DNA of 64,000 nucleotides. It comes from Terriglobia bacterium (GTDB lineage: Bacteria > Acidobacteriota > Terriglobia > Terriglobales > Acidobacteriaceae). This document shows, in pieces, positions 14,415 through 23,423 of this stretch; within the stretch, counting starts at the first letter, position 1, and each line of letters opens with the position of its first letter. The position numbers and the translations under genes are program-made. Location of the stretch: assembly GCA_020073465.1 (NCBI GenBank), contig JAIQFC010000017.1:62001-126000 (forward strand), in the 5' to 3' direction. The notes under the pieces are model-generated. The model had not been told where the DNA came from, made no database searches, and saw only the letters and a list, made by a program, of their open reading frames with translations.

Positions 14415-17093
14415 TCAGCTTCTTGCTTTGGCTGGCGCTTTGTCTGTTCTGTGGCGGCTGACTTCGAAAGTTGCCTTGCCGGCTTTCTTGTCGGCGTCGA
14501 CGATGACGTGGTCGCCGTTCAGGATTTCGCTGTCGAGAATCTTCAGGGCCAGCGGATCCTGCACCAGTTTTTGAATGGCGCGCTTCAGCGGGCGGGCTCC
14601 GAAATTGGGGTCGTAGCCTTGGGTGAAGAGCAAGTCTTTGGCGGCATCGGTTAGCTCCAGCGAGATCTTGCGGTCGGCCAGCAGGCGGCGGACGTCTTCG
14701 AGGCGCAGCTCGATGATCTTGACCAGTTGCTCTTTGCCGAGCGGGCGGAAGACGATGATGTCGTCGACGCGGTTCAGGAACTCGGGCTTGAAGTGGGCGT
14801 GCAGGGCATTCAGCACCTGCTTCGAGGCTTCTTCAAACCATGGAGCCCCGGACGCCTCCGTCCGGGGCGGGCGGACGAGGGCGTCCGCCCCTCCATTTTC
14901 GGCTTGCAGGAATTGCGAGCCGATGTTCGAAGTCATGATCAGGATGGTGTTCTTGAAATCGACGACGCGGCCTTTACCGTCGGTGAGTCGGCCGTCGTCC
15001 ATCATTTGCAGCAGGACGTTGAAGACGTCAGGGTGCGCTTTTTCGATTTCGTCGAATAGCACGACGGAGTACGGGCGGCGGCGGACCTGCTCGGTGAGCT
15101 GGCCTCCTTCTTCATAGCCGACGTATCCGGGAGGCGCGCCGATTAAGCGGGCGACCGAGTGTTTCTCCTGGTACTCGGACATGTCGACGCGGATCATGGC
15201 GTGCTCGTCGTCGAAAAGAAAATCGGCGAGAGTACGGGCGACTTCAGTCTTGCCAACTCCGGTGGGCCCCAGGAAAATGAACGAGCCGATGGGGCGCTTG
15301 GGATCGCTGAGTCCGGCGCGGGAGCGGCGAATCGCGTTGGCCACGCGCTCGAGAGCTTCGTCCTGACCGACGACGCGCTGGCGCAGGCGGTCTTCCATGG
15401 TTACCAGTTTCTTGACTTCGCCTTCCAGCATTTTGGAGACGGGGATGCCGGTCCACTTGGAGACGATGCGGGCGATGTCCTCTTCGTCGACTTCTTCCTT
15501 GAGCATGCGGGACTTTCCCTGGCTCTCCATTTGCGCGGTGAGCTTGGCGAGTTCGGTGTCGGCCGAACGAATCAGGCTGTAGCGGATTTCGGCCACGCGC
15601 TGCAGGTTGCCTTTGCGCTCTTCGGCCTGCTCTTCGACCTTCAGCTTTTCGATTTGTTCTTTGAGGGCGCGCGAGCGGGCGATCAGGTCTTTCTCCTTTT
15701 TCCAGGTCGCTTTGAGCGTGTTGGATTTCTCGCGAATCTCGGCCAACTCTTTGTCGATGAGGACGAGACGCTCTTTCGAATTGGGATCGCTTTCCTTCTT
15801 CAACGCCTGTTTTTCGATTTCGAGCTGGGTGGCCTTACGTTCGAGCTGGTCGATTTCCGTGGGCAAGGAATCGATCTGGATGCGGAGCGAGGCGGCGGCT
15901 TCGTCGATCAAATCGATGGCCTTGTCGGGCAGAAAACGGTCGGAGATGTAGCGGTGCGAGAGCGTCGCGGCGGCGACGATAGCGGAGTCTTTGATGCGAA
16001 CGCCGTGATGCACCTCATAGCGTTCCTTCAGGCCGCGCAGAATCGCAATCGTGTCTTCGACATTGGGCTCGCCGACGAAAACGATCTGGAAGCGGCGTTC
16101 GAGGGCAGCGTCTTTTTCGATGTACTTGCGGTACTCGTTCAATGTGGTGGCGCCGATGGCGCGGAGTTCGCCGCGAGCCAGCGCGGGCTTCAGCATGTTG
16201 GAGGCGTCGATGGCGCCTTCTGCGGCTCCGGCGCCGACCAGAGTGTGGAGCTCGTCGATGAAAAGAACGATCTGACCCTGCGAGTCTTCGATCTCTTTCA
16301 GGACGGCCTTGAGGCGATCTTCGAATTCGCCGCGGTACTTTGCGCCGGCGAGCATGGCTCCGAGGTCGAGCGCAACGACGCGCTTGTTCTTCAGAATCTC
16401 CGGCACGTCTCCGGTGATGATTCTTTGCGCTAGACCTTCGACGATCGCCGTTTTGCCGACGCCGGGCTCGCCGATCAGCACGGGATTATTCTTCGTGCGG
16501 CGGGAAAGAACCTGGACGACGCGGCGGATTTCTTCGTCGCGTCCGATGACGGGGTCGAGCTTGCCGCGACGGGCCTGCTCAGTCAGGTCGCGGGCGTAGC
16601 GCTCCAGGGCCTGATATTTGGCTTCGGGATTCTGGTCGGTGACTTTTTGCGAGCCGCGGACTACGGTCAGAGCTTTCAGGATTGCGTCATAGGTCGCGCC
16701 GTGGCGCGTGAGAATCTGCTGGGCGGCGTCTTTGACATGCGTGGCCGCGAGCAGGAGGTGCTCGGTGGAAACGTATTCGTCTTTGAAATTGGAAGCTTCC
16801 TTGAAGGCCTGATCGAGCAGTTTGTTGGCGGCGCTCGACAGCGTAGGCTGGGCGGCTTCGCCGGAAATCTTCGGCAGCTTTTCCAACTCTTTATAAAGAT
16901 CGCTGAGCACAGCTTGAGGACCGATGCCGATCTTTTCGAGGATCGGGGGGACGATGCCTTCTTTGTCTTCAACCAGCGCAGCGAGCAGGTGGGCGGGCAG
17001 CAGCTCCGGATTGCCGTGTTCGGAAGCGAGCTGGTTGGCGCGCTGGACGGCTTCCTGGGCTTTTACGGTGAATTTGTCCCAACGGATGGGCAT
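14415..17093 (-). CDS. clpB: ATP-dependent disaggregase ClpB with in-frame repeat
   Basis: 892-residue Hsp100 chaperone that works with DnaK to dissolve protein aggregates. Order: N-terminal Clp_N repeats (1-145), first AAA+ domain with [15 protein letters not shown], a long middle coiled coil (about 405-530, [10 protein letters not shown]...), second AAA+ domain with [15 protein letters not shown], and the C-terminal ClpB D2-small domain ([16 protein letters not shown]). About 20 extra residues (733-752, [20 protein letters not shown]) follow [11 protein letters not shown] in the second AAA+ domain, encoded by a hairpin repeat. GAGGAAG lies before the ATG. The hsp20 gene lies upstream in the same orientation. 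Confidence 0.96.
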   Translation of the reverse strand: MPIRWDKFTVKAQEAVQRANQLASEHGNPELLPAHLLAALVEDKEGIVPPILEKIGIGPQAVLSDLYKELEKLPKISGEAAQPTLSSAANKLLDQAFKEASNFKDEYVSTEHLLLAATHVKDAAQQILTRHGATYDAILKALTVVRGSQKVTDQNPEAKYQALERYARDLTEQARRGKLDPVIGRDEEIRRVVQVLSRRTKNNPVLIGEPGVGKTAIVEGLAQRIITGDVPEILKNKRVVALDLGAMLAGAKYRGEFEDRLKAVLKEIEDSQGQIVLFIDELHTLVGAGAAEGAIDASNMLKPALARGELRAIGATTLNEYRKYIEKDAALERRFQIVFVGEPNVEDTIAILRGLKERYEVHHGVRIKDSAIVAAATLSHRYISDRFLPDKAIDLIDEAAASLRIQIDSLPTEIDQLERKATQLEIEKQALKKESDPNSKERLVLIDKELAEIREKSNTLKATWKKEKDLIARSRALKEQIEKLKVEEQAEERKGNLQRVAEIRYSLIRSADTELAKLTAQMESQGKSRMLKEEVDEEDIARIVSKWTGIPVSKMLEGEVKKLVTMEDRLRQRVVGQDEALERVANAIRRSRAGLSDPKRPIGSFIFLGPTGVGKTEVARTLADFLFDDEHAMIRVDMSEYQEKHSVARLIGAPPGYVGYEEGGQLTEQVRRRPYSVVLFDEIEKAHPDVFNVLLQMMDDGRLTDGKGRVVDFKNTILIMTSNIGSQFLQAENGGADALVRPPRTEASGAPWFEEASKQVLNALHAHFKPEFLNRVDDIIVFRPLGKEQLVKIIELRLEDVRRLLADRKISLELTDAAKDLLFTQGYDPNFGARPLKRAIQKLVQDPLALKILDSEILNGDHVIVDADKKAGKATFEVSRHRTDKAPAKARS
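14839..14896. repeat. RAYT-type double hairpin repeat inside clpB
   Basis: CATGGAG at 14839, hairpin CCCCGGACG-CCTC-CGTCCGGGG (14846-14867), hairpin GGGCGGACG-AGGG-CGTCCGCCC (14869-14890), then CTCCAT. This is a compact version of the repeat around the RAYT gene, lacking most of the spacer between hairpins. It is read in frame by clpB on the minus strand and again gives GGADALVRP, as in dusB. Confidence 0.92.
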
Positions 17094-17112
17094 GGATTTC
17101 TTCCTCTGCTCT

Positions 17113-17212
17113 TGTCATTCTGAGCGAAGCGAAGAACCTATGCAATCGGCGGTAGTGGCAGAAGTGCATGGGTTCTTCGCCTTCGCATTGCTCAGGGTCA
17201 GGATGACAAAGC
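17113..17212. repeat. Imperfect palindrome TTGTCATTCTGAGC ... AGGATGACAA
   Basis: 100-bp palindromic element between clpB and hsp20, with outer arms TTGTCATTCTGAGC/GCTCAGGGTCAGGATGACAA and inner arms GCGAAGAACC/GGTTCTTCGC. It belongs to the same family as 13681-13853. It sits directly upstream of the clpB ribosome-binding site, so it must lie in the clpB leader or promoter region. Confidence 0.75.
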
Positions 17213-17221
17213 AATGTTGAT

Positions 17222-17263
17222 GTGAAAACAATACGGGAGGCGGTCACCTCTGCCGCCTCCCGT
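17222..17263 (-). terminator. Rho-independent terminator after hsp20
   Basis: Perfect 11-bp stem ACGGGAGGCGG (17233-17243) / CCGCCTCCCGT (17253-17263) with a 9-nt loop. On the minus strand it is followed by ATTGTTTTC. It lies about 90 bases beyond the hsp20 stop and separates hsp20 from clpB. Confidence 0.82.
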
Positions 17264-17269
17264 CAAATG

Positions 17270-17348
17270 CTAGTCGAGCTTCGCTCGACCCGGACGGGCG
17301 AGGGCGCCCGTCCCTACACGAGCTGGGCGGACGAATGCGTCCGCCCCT
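17270..17348. repeat. Hairpin repeat cluster (family B plus a RAYT-type hairpin)
   Basis: TCGAGCTTCGCTCGA, then GGACGGGCG-AGGG-CGCCCGTCC (17292-17313), then GGGCGGACG-AATG-CGTCCGCCC (17325-17346). The last hairpin has the same arms as the repeats around the RAYT gene, so this gap links the two families. Confidence 0.78.
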
Positions 17349-17354
17349 ACTTCC

Positions 17355-17846
17355 TTACGCGGCCTTGCTGGGGCCCTTGCCTTCGATGGCCTTGGCGGTG
17401 CCCACGTTGACTTTAATCTGCTTGGGCTTGGCTTCGGCCTTCTTCGGCAACGCAACCTTCAACACGCCCTTGTCGTAGTTGGCGGAAACTTTTTCCGTGT
17501 CGACGGTGTTGGGCAGGGTGAAGGTGCGGGTGAAGCTGCCGTACTGGCGCTCCACGCGACGGTAGTTCTCTTCTTTCTCTTCCTTCTCGATCTTGCGCTC
17601 GCCGTGCACGGTGAGCAGGTTGTTCTCGACGCGGACGTCGATGTCCTTCTCGTCGATTCCAGGGACTTCGATCTTCAACGTGACGTTGTGCTCGTCCTCG
17701 TAGACGTCGACGGCGGGGGCAAAGCTTGAGGCGACGAGGGATTCATCCCGGCCAGCCTCGCTGAAGGACTCGCGGAACAGGCGGTTCATGCGGTCCTGCA
17801 GGGTGGAAAACTCACGGAACGGTTCCCAACGGGTAAGTACGGTCAT
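17355..17846 (-). CDS. Small heat shock protein, Hsp20/alpha-crystallin family
   Basis: 163-residue ATP-independent holdase chaperone. A disordered N-terminus (MTVLTRWEPFREFSTLQDRMNRLF) precedes the alpha-crystallin domain (about 45-140), with VDVYEDEHNVTLKIEVPGIDEKDIDV and the GVLKVALPK signature. The conserved I-x-V near the end is present as IKVNV. The ATG at 17846 follows AAGGAGGA at good spacing; the open frame continues to 17969 but that part contains the promoter. It has its own promoter, operator-like palindrome and terminator. Confidence 0.94.
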   Translation of the reverse strand: MTVLTRWEPFREFSTLQDRMNRLFRESFSEAGRDESLVASSFAPAVDVYEDEHNVTLKIEVPGIDEKDIDVRVENNLLTVHGERKIEKEEKEENYRRVERQYGSFTRTFTLPNTVDTEKVSANYDKGVLKVALPKKAEAKPKQIKVNVGTAKAIEGKGPSKAA

Positions 17847-17923
17847 GGCTAATCCTCCTTCAGAGTCTGTCTGGTTCAGAACTTGGCGTAGTCCGGAAGC
17901 TTGGATGAAAGCTTCGGTCCACG

Positions 17924-17941
17924 TAATCAGATGTCTGATTA
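17924..17941. promoter_or_regulatory. 18-bp perfect palindrome in the hsp20 leader (putative operator)
   Basis: TAATCAGATGTCTGATTA, two 8-bp arms with a 2-bp centre. It begins about 10 bases downstream of the hsp20 -10 box, so it covers or closely follows the expected transcription start. It does not match the CIRCE (HrcA) or HAIR (HspR) sites I know. A dimeric repressor is inferred. Confidence 0.65.
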
Positions 17942-17951
17942 GCGTAAAAGA

Positions 17952-17980
17952 AGCATAAAAGTTGAGCACGTTATTGTCAA
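17952..17980 (-). promoter_or_regulatory. Sigma-70-type promoter of hsp20
   Basis: On the minus strand: TTGACA (17980-17975), exactly 17 bases, TATGCT (17957-17952). The -35 box is a perfect consensus and the -10 box matches at four of six positions. It begins only about 20 bases after the stop of rlmI, so hsp20 is transcribed separately from the gene upstream. Confidence 0.75.
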
Positions 17981-18000
17981 GTACTGCTTTAGCCTTATTG

Positions 18001-19188
18001 TCAGTTACTTACATGTGCTATCACGCACTTCAGATACGCGGTTTCGGGCACGTTGAGCAGGATCGGATGGTCCCGGGACTGGCCGCGGAGCTCCAGGATC
18101 CGCACTGTTTTGTGAGCGTCCAGGGCGGCGGAGGCCAGCATCTCCAGGAAGTTCAACTGGCTGACGTGGTACGAACAGGAACAGGTCATGAGGATTCCGC
18201 CCGGACGAAGCATCTTGAGCGCGCGGAGATTGAGTTCCTTGTAACCCCGCATGGCAGCGTCCAGGTCACGCTTCGACTTGGCGAAGGCTGGGGGATCCAA
18301 AACGATGGTGTCGTATTGCTGGCCGGAGGCGGCGTAGTCCTTGAGCAAGTCGAAGGCGTTGGCTTCGATCCACTCGATCTCGCGATGGTTGAGTGTGGCG
18401 TTCTGGTCGGCAACTTCGAGCGCAGGGCGGGAGCTGTCGATGGCGGTGACGTGAGAGCAGCGCGGGGCGAGGTGCAGGGCGAAGGCTCCCTGATAGCAGA
18501 AGACGTCGAGGGCCTCGCCGTGGGCATATTGCGCGGCGGCGGCGTAATTTTCGCGCTGGTCGAGGAAGGCTCCGGTCTTCTGGCCTTCGAGCGCGTCGTA
18601 GTGGAATTGGACGCCGTTCATATTGAAGATTGTGGCGGTCTTGCTGCCGTGGAGCAGTCCTGAAGCACGTGCGGGCAGATTTTCCAGTTCGCGGACGCGG
18701 GGGTCGACGCGCTCGACGATGGAATCGGGATTGAGCCGAGTGGTCAGCTCGGAGATGAGGGTTTGACGAAGCGGATCGGAATCCCATGCCTGGGTGAGGA
18801 TTTGCAGCGAGAGGATATCTCGATAGCGATCGACGATGAGGCCGGGCAGGAAGTCGGCTTCGCTGAAGATGAGGCGGTAAGCGTCAGTGTCGCGGACGAT
18901 GGGTTCGCGATAGGCGATGGCGTCGGCGACGCGCAGCCGTAGAAGGGCTGGGAAGTCTGGGACCGGTTCACGCGAGATCATGCGGATTGCGATTTGTGAG
19001 GAGCTTGAGTACAGGGCACTGCCCAGAGGCTTGCCGCGGTGGTCGGTGACCGTGACAACCGAGCCGGGAGGCACACCGTCGGTTGTGACGATGTCGGAGC
19101 GGTATACCCAGAAATGGCCGTTGTTCAGACGCGTGGCGCCTCGGGGGGAAACTTTCACCGTCGGAAGATTCGGAGGCGGTTGGGGCAT
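18001..19188 (-). CDS. rlmI: Class I SAM-dependent 23S rRNA cytosine-C5 methyltransferase, RlmI-like
   Basis: 395-residue enzyme of the RlmI/RlmO family that methylates a cytosine in 23S rRNA. A PUA-like RNA-binding domain occupies the N-terminus (VKVSPRGATRLNNGHFWVYRSDI). The Rossmann methyltransferase domain contains ALDVFCYQGAFALHLA (SAM binding), LDPPAFAKSKRDLDAAMRGYKELN and TCSCSYH with the family cysteine. The protein ends LKCVIAHVSN. Length fits RlmI. The precise target base is by analogy with E. coli C1962. Confidence 0.88.
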   Translation of the reverse strand: MPQPPPNLPTVKVSPRGATRLNNGHFWVYRSDIVTTDGVPPGSVVTVTDHRGKPLGSALYSSSSQIAIRMISREPVPDFPALLRLRVADAIAYREPIVRDTDAYRLIFSEADFLPGLIVDRYRDILSLQILTQAWDSDPLRQTLISELTTRLNPDSIVERVDPRVRELENLPARASGLLHGSKTATIFNMNGVQFHYDALEGQKTGAFLDQRENYAAAAQYAHGEALDVFCYQGAFALHLAPRCSHVTAIDSSRPALEVADQNATLNHREIEWIEANAFDLLKDYAASGQQYDTIVLDPPAFAKSKRDLDAAMRGYKELNLRALKMLRPGGILMTCSCSYHVSQLNFLEMLASAALDAHKTVRILELRGQSRDHPILLNVPETAYLKCVIAHVSN

Positions 19189-19232
19189 GCAGTCATCTTA
19201 AACTTCGGCGTTCATGGATGGTGCAAGCGCTA

Positions 19233-19277
19233 GTCGAGTTTCGCTCGACCGGACGGGCGAATGCGCCCGTCCCTACG
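19233..19277. repeat. Hairpin repeat (family B)
   Basis: GTCGAGtttcgCTCGAC followed by GGACGGGCG-AATG-CGCCCGTCC (19251-19272) and CCTACG. It lies between the zinc-ribbon protein gene and rlmI, both read on the minus strand. Confidence 0.75.
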
Positions 19278-19330
19278 TGAGCAGAGCGGGGCGGCTGTTT
19301 CTACGTGAGGTTCGTCGTCGTACCTGAGTC

Positions 19331-20458
19331 TTAGCTAGCGGCTTGTTCGGTGGGGACGGGGGCCTCGTGCTTGGCGGTCGTACGGGCGCTCATTTCGTAG
19401 CGGGCGAGTTCGAGGTCGGCCAGCAATGCGTCGAGAACGACCATGGGGGCTTCGGTGCCCCAGGTGTCCAGCTCCTCTTCGCTCCAGTCGCCATTGAGGC
19501 GGATGGCTCCGGTGATGTCTTCGGGGAAAGCATGGCGGTAATCGCCTTCGCGGATGAGGACGTCGCCAATCATCCTGCCGGTATGGATTTCGTAGACGCG
19601 GCGACTGGCTTGTCCCGGGCTGTTGGTCAGGCAAAGATAGACTTCGCCGGCGTCGGCGTAACTTTCCCGGAAGTACCACGCCTGCGGGGCGTCGATCTTG
19701 GGATGATGGCGGCGGGGACGCTTTACATCCGACTTTTCCAACGCGACCATCTCGTTCGCCGGATTGAAATACAGAATGCGCTGGCAGGAATCGCATACCA
19801 CGGTCTGCTGTCCGGTGCGCACTTCGTTGTAGGTCTGCGGACGCAACATCACCTGGCACGCCATGCACTTGTGATCGCGCACCTCGGAGATGCCGGTACC
19901 GCGGAACTTTGACACCCGCTCGTAATGCCGCAGCAGGTCTTCGTTCACACCCGCGCGCATCTGGTCACGCTTGGCACGCCATTCGGCGAGCAGCTTCTCG
20001 TCTTCGGCAGTGCGCTGGCGGGCCTGCTCTTTCTCTTTCTCGATCTCGGTGGTTTCTGCTTTCAACTCGGCTTGCGCGGCTTTGACTTCTTTATCGCGCG
20101 CGTCGGCGTTGACCATGATCTCGAGGATCTTGTCCTCGGTGGCCGCGATTTCTTTCTCCGCAAACTGGATCTCGTGCAGCAGCGCCTTGTACTGGTCGTT
20201 GGTCTTTACGTCGAGGGACTGATCGCGGTACTTGGAGATCTTGCCGCGGAAATCGGTGATGGTGGTTTCGTGCTTGCGGCGGGCGGCTTCGTCGGCTTTG
20301 ATGGAGGCTTGGGCTTTTTCGAGCTGCGCCTTGGTGCCTGCCAGCTTCTGCTCGATCGCGGCGACGCGTCTGGGGAATTCAGCGATTTCGTCCTGCAGGC
20401 GGCGGATTTCCTTGTCCGCGCCTTGCAGTTTCAGCAGATTTTCGATGTCAGGAAGCAT
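19331..20458 (-). CDS. Coiled-coil protein with C4 zinc ribbon and extra C-terminal domain
   Basis: 375 residues. Positions 1-185 form a long coiled coil (LQDEIAEFPRRVAAIEQKLAG...), followed by a CxxC-x20-CxxC zinc ribbon (C198, C201, C222, C225) as in the widespread zf-RING_7/PF02591 family, whose usual length is about 240 residues. The remaining 135 residues (from KRPRRHHPK) are an additional acidic domain with AWYFRESYADAGEVYLC and EELDTWGTEAPMVVLDALLADLELARYEM. A nucleic-acid or ribosome-associated scaffold role is suggested for the family but not proven. The extension is unexplained. Confidence 0.8.
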   Translation of the reverse strand: MLPDIENLLKLQGADKEIRRLQDEIAEFPRRVAAIEQKLAGTKAQLEKAQASIKADEAARRKHETTITDFRGKISKYRDQSLDVKTNDQYKALLHEIQFAEKEIAATEDKILEIMVNADARDKEVKAAQAELKAETTEIEKEKEQARQRTAEDEKLLAEWRAKRDQMRAGVNEDLLRHYERVSKFRGTGISEVRDHKCMACQVMLRPQTYNEVRTGQQTVVCDSCQRILYFNPANEMVALEKSDVKRPRRHHPKIDAPQAWYFRESYADAGEVYLCLTNSPGQASRRVYEIHTGRMIGDVLIREGDYRHAFPEDITGAIRLNGDWSEEELDTWGTEAPMVVLDALLADLELARYEMSARTTAKHEAPVPTEQAAS

Positions 20459-20686
20459 TCACGGTATGTAGTGATTCTAGCACGTGGGGAGAGCGCGACG
20501 CGGCGGTGTTTGGCTGGTTGTGAGGGGAAATTCCGGTGGCTCCGCTCGTCCGGGGGAGGAGCCACGAGGATTCCTGGCGGGACGAGACACTCACCAAGAG
20601 CGCGGTTCTGCTCGTCCGGTGTACACTCGTTCGTTCGCGCGTCAACGCGCGTTAGACGGTCACTTCTTCTTGCTGGAGCTTGCCCT

Positions 20687-22942
20687 GTGAAACGTTGCCA
20701 TGCCCTTCCCGTCGCAGTTTCGCTCGCCCTTCTGCAAATTCTCTTAACGCCTTTTCTGGTCTTGGCCCAGTCGTCCGGGCAGCAGGCTGTAAAGCCGCTG
20801 ACCATAGAGCAGATTTTCACGCCTGGGGCCATTACCGGGCGCGCGCCGGAGACGATGGAGTGGAGCCCGGATGGATCGCGGCTTTCCTACGTGCAGCGTG
20901 ACGACAAGGGCGAGGAAGGCGAGCTGTGGTACGTGGACGCGGCCACCGGTGAGAAGAAAGTGCTGGTCACAGCGGCCAAGCTGGCATCGCTCGCGCCCGA
21001 TTACAACAAGGTCAAGAACGAGCGGGAGAAGGAGCGCCTGACCCGCTATCACGTCGCGGCCTACATCTGGGCGCCGGACTCGAAGCACCTGATCTTCGAT
21101 TCGCAGGGACAGCTCTGGCTCTACAATCTGGCCAACGGTACGGCCGTGCAGTTCACGTCGGCGCCGGATCCCAGCGGAGATCCCAAGTTTTCTCCCGATG
21201 GCAGCCGCGTGTCCTACGTCCGCAAGCACAACCTGTACGTTCGGCCAGTCGGGGAAAAGGGAAAGAACGAGAAGCAGCTGACTAAGGACACGGAAGACAA
21301 CCTGTTCAACGGCGACATCGATTGGGTCTACGCCGAAGAACTGGCGGTGCGCAGCAACTACTTCTGGTCGCCCAACAGCAAAGAGATTGTGTTCCTGCAC
21401 ATGGACGAGACCAAGGTTCCGACCTATCCGATCACGGACTGGATACCGACGCACCCGACGGTGGATCAGGAGAAGTATCCCAAGGTGGCGGACCCGAATC
21501 CGATCGTGAAGCTGGGCGTGGCAGACGCGGACAAGGGCAAGGTGCGGTGGATTTCACTGACCAGCGACGAGGATATCCTCATTCCGCGTTTTGGCTGGGT
21601 GCGCGACGGAGTGATCTGGGCGGAAGTGATGAACCGCACTCAGGACAAGATCGACCTGTATTTCGTGGATGCGAAATCCGGCAAGTCGCGAATCGTTCTG
21701 ACCGAAACCAGCCCCGAGGCGTGGATCAATGTCAACGATGACTTCCGTGTGCTGAAGTCCGGCGACCGATTCCTGTGGTCGAGCTGGCGCGATGGGCACA
21801 CGCACCTGTACCTGTACAGTTTCGATAAGCAGAACCCGATGACAGCGGAGGCAAAGCTGGAGCGGCAGCTGACCTCGGGAGATTTCGAAATGCTGGGAGT
21901 GGAGGCCGTCGACGAGGCAGGGGGCATCGTCTTCTTTTCCGCCAACAAGGATGATCCGCGGCAGCGGCACATCTTCTCCGTGAAGCTCGACGGTTCCGGC
22001 ATGCAGCCGCTCACCCATGAAGAAGGCACGCACGTTGCGCAATTTGCGGACGATGGCAAGCACTACATGGAGACGTCCTCGAACGTTCTGACGCCGCCGC
22101 GGCTCACGGTATGCGCGGTGAGCGGCGCCTGCAACCCGTTGTGGGAGGCGCGGAGTGTCGCGGACTACGGGCTGATCGCGCCGAAGTTTCTGGAGTTCAA
22201 GGCGGAAGATGGGACGACTCTGCACGGGCGTTTGCTGCTTCCGCCCGATGCGCCTGCGGGCGGCAAGATTCCGCTGATCGTGAATATTTATGGCGGTCCG
22301 GCGGCGCAGCTTGTGCTTAAGAGCTGGGCCGGGGGTGGCGCGCTGTTCGATCAGGTTCTGGCGCGCAAAGGGTTCGCCATCTTTGCCGTGGACAACCGCG
22401 GCACGCCGGGGCGGGATCGCAAGTTCCAGATGGCGATCCGGCAGGAGTTCGGTGCCATCGAACTCAAGGATCAGCTTACTGCGCTCGATCAGCTGCTGGC
22501 CCAGTATCCGCAATTGGACAAAGATCGAACTGCGATCTGGGGCTGGTCGAATGGCGGATCGATGACGCTCTATGCGATGACGCATTCGGACCGCTTCCGC
22601 GCCGGAGTTTGTGTGGCGCCGGTGACGAGTCAGCTCAACTACGACACGATCTATACCGAGCGCTACATGGGGCTGCCCAAGGATGATCAGAAGGGATACG
22701 ACGATTCCGACGTGACCAAGTCAGCCGACAAGCTGCACGGCGCGTTGCTGCTGGTGCACGGCACGGGAGATGACAACGTCCACTTCCAGAACAGCATTCA
22801 GATGATCGACGCGCTGATCAAGGCGGGGAAGCAGTTCCGGCTGATGATCTATCCCAACAAGACCCATAGCATCGCCGGGAAAGAGGCGAGGGTGCACCTG
22901 TTCACGATGATTGAGGATCACTTCGAGCGGGAACTGAAGTAG
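20687..22942 (+). CDS. Dipeptidyl-peptidase IV-type S9 serine peptidase
   Basis: 751-residue secreted peptidase predicted to remove X-Pro dipeptides. Residues 1-28 are a signal peptide (LPVAVSLALLQILLTPFLVLAQ). An eight-bladed propeller follows (PDGSRLSYVQRDD, SPDGSRVSYVRKHNLYV), including the DPP-IV double-glutamate motif VYAEELAVRSNYFWSP (E217, E218). The C-terminal hydrolase has the nucleophile in GWSNGG (S621), GTGDDNVH (D695) and KTHSI (H727). The GTG at 20687 begins the signal peptide exactly; the open frame runs upstream to 19925 only as antisense of the zinc-ribbon gene. It is probably periplasmic. Confidence 0.93.
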   Translation: MKRCHALPVAVSLALLQILLTPFLVLAQSSGQQAVKPLTIEQIFTPGAITGRAPETMEWSPDGSRLSYVQRDDKGEEGELWYVDAATGEKKVLVTAAKLASLAPDYNKVKNEREKERLTRYHVAAYIWAPDSKHLIFDSQGQLWLYNLANGTAVQFTSAPDPSGDPKFSPDGSRVSYVRKHNLYVRPVGEKGKNEKQLTKDTEDNLFNGDIDWVYAEELAVRSNYFWSPNSKEIVFLHMDETKVPTYPITDWIPTHPTVDQEKYPKVADPNPIVKLGVADADKGKVRWISLTSDEDILIPRFGWVRDGVIWAEVMNRTQDKIDLYFVDAKSGKSRIVLTETSPEAWINVNDDFRVLKSGDRFLWSSWRDGHTHLYLYSFDKQNPMTAEAKLERQLTSGDFEMLGVEAVDEAGGIVFFSANKDDPRQRHIFSVKLDGSGMQPLTHEEGTHVAQFADDGKHYMETSSNVLTPPRLTVCAVSGACNPLWEARSVADYGLIAPKFLEFKAEDGTTLHGRLLLPPDAPAGGKIPLIVNIYGGPAAQLVLKSWAGGGALFDQVLARKGFAIFAVDNRGTPGRDRKFQMAIRQEFGAIELKDQLTALDQLLAQYPQLDKDRTAIWGWSNGGSMTLYAMTHSDRFRAGVCVAPVTSQLNYDTIYTERYMGLPKDDQKGYDDSDVTKSADKLHGALLLVHGTGDDNVHFQNSIQMIDALIKAGKQFRLMIYPNKTHSIAGKEARVHLFTMIEDHFERELK

Positions 22943-22956
22943 GGTATCTCACGGCT

Positions 22957-23005
22957 CGTGTAGGGACGGGCGCCCTCGCCCGTCCAGGCCCGAGCAAAGC
23001 TCGGC
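22957..23005. repeat. Hairpin repeat (family B, inverted)
   Basis: CGTGTAGGGACGGGCG then CCCT then CGCCCGTCC (hairpin 22964-22985), followed by a CGAGCaaaGCTCG hairpin. It lies between the convergent ends of the peptidase and FmdB-like genes and could serve as a two-way terminator. Confidence 0.72.
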
Positions 23006-23018
23006 TGGTTCTTGACAC

Positions 23019-23342
23019 CTATTTGTGCCTGCCGAAACCTTTGCGCGGACTTTCTCTGGAAACACCTTCCTTCGACGAAGCTTCCTTGGCTGTGCTCTCC
23101 GACTTCGATTTCTCGTCCTTCTTCAAATCTTTGCTGCCGCTGTCGGACGCAGGCACGTGCGACTTCTTCGCGTAGTCGGTGACATACCAGCCGGAACCCT
23201 TGAACTGCACCGCCGGGGCCGAGATCATCTGTTCGACGGCGCCTCCGCAGTCAGGGCACTTCTTGACCATCTTGTCGGAAAACTTCTGGATCCTTTCAAA
23301 GCGGTGGCCGCACTTCTTGCACTGATATTCGTAGAGTGGCAT
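23019..23342 (-). CDS. FmdB-type zinc ribbon protein
   Basis: 107-residue protein with the standard N-terminal domain MPLYEYQCKKCGHRFE...KCPDCGGAVEQMISAPAVQFKGSGWYVTDY. Two CxxC pairs (C8, C11, C29, C32) make a zinc ribbon. The rest is a charged Ser/Lys-rich tail ending in RKGFGRHK. The family is annotated as putative regulatory, after a gene near formamidase in Methylophilus, but its molecular role is unknown. Confidence 0.88.
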   Translation of the reverse strand: MPLYEYQCKKCGHRFERIQKFSDKMVKKCPDCGGAVEQMISAPAVQFKGSGWYVTDYAKKSHVPASDSGSKDLKKDEKSKSESTAKEASSKEGVSRESPRKGFGRHK

Positions 23343-23423
23343 GAGGTGTAGGACTGTGAGGAGAACTGATTCCCTTTGATTCTAGGGGGCAGGTTCGATT
23401 GCGTCAATTTTGTAAGAGACGTT

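Noticed and set aside
15159-16433. 424-codon plus-strand frame
   Set aside because: Antisense shadow of clpB: a Phe/Leu/Asp-rich product with no conserved motif.
19925-20686. 254-residue N-terminal extension of the S9 peptidase frame
   Set aside because: It runs antisense to the zinc-ribbon gene, and the signal peptide begins exactly at GTG 20687.
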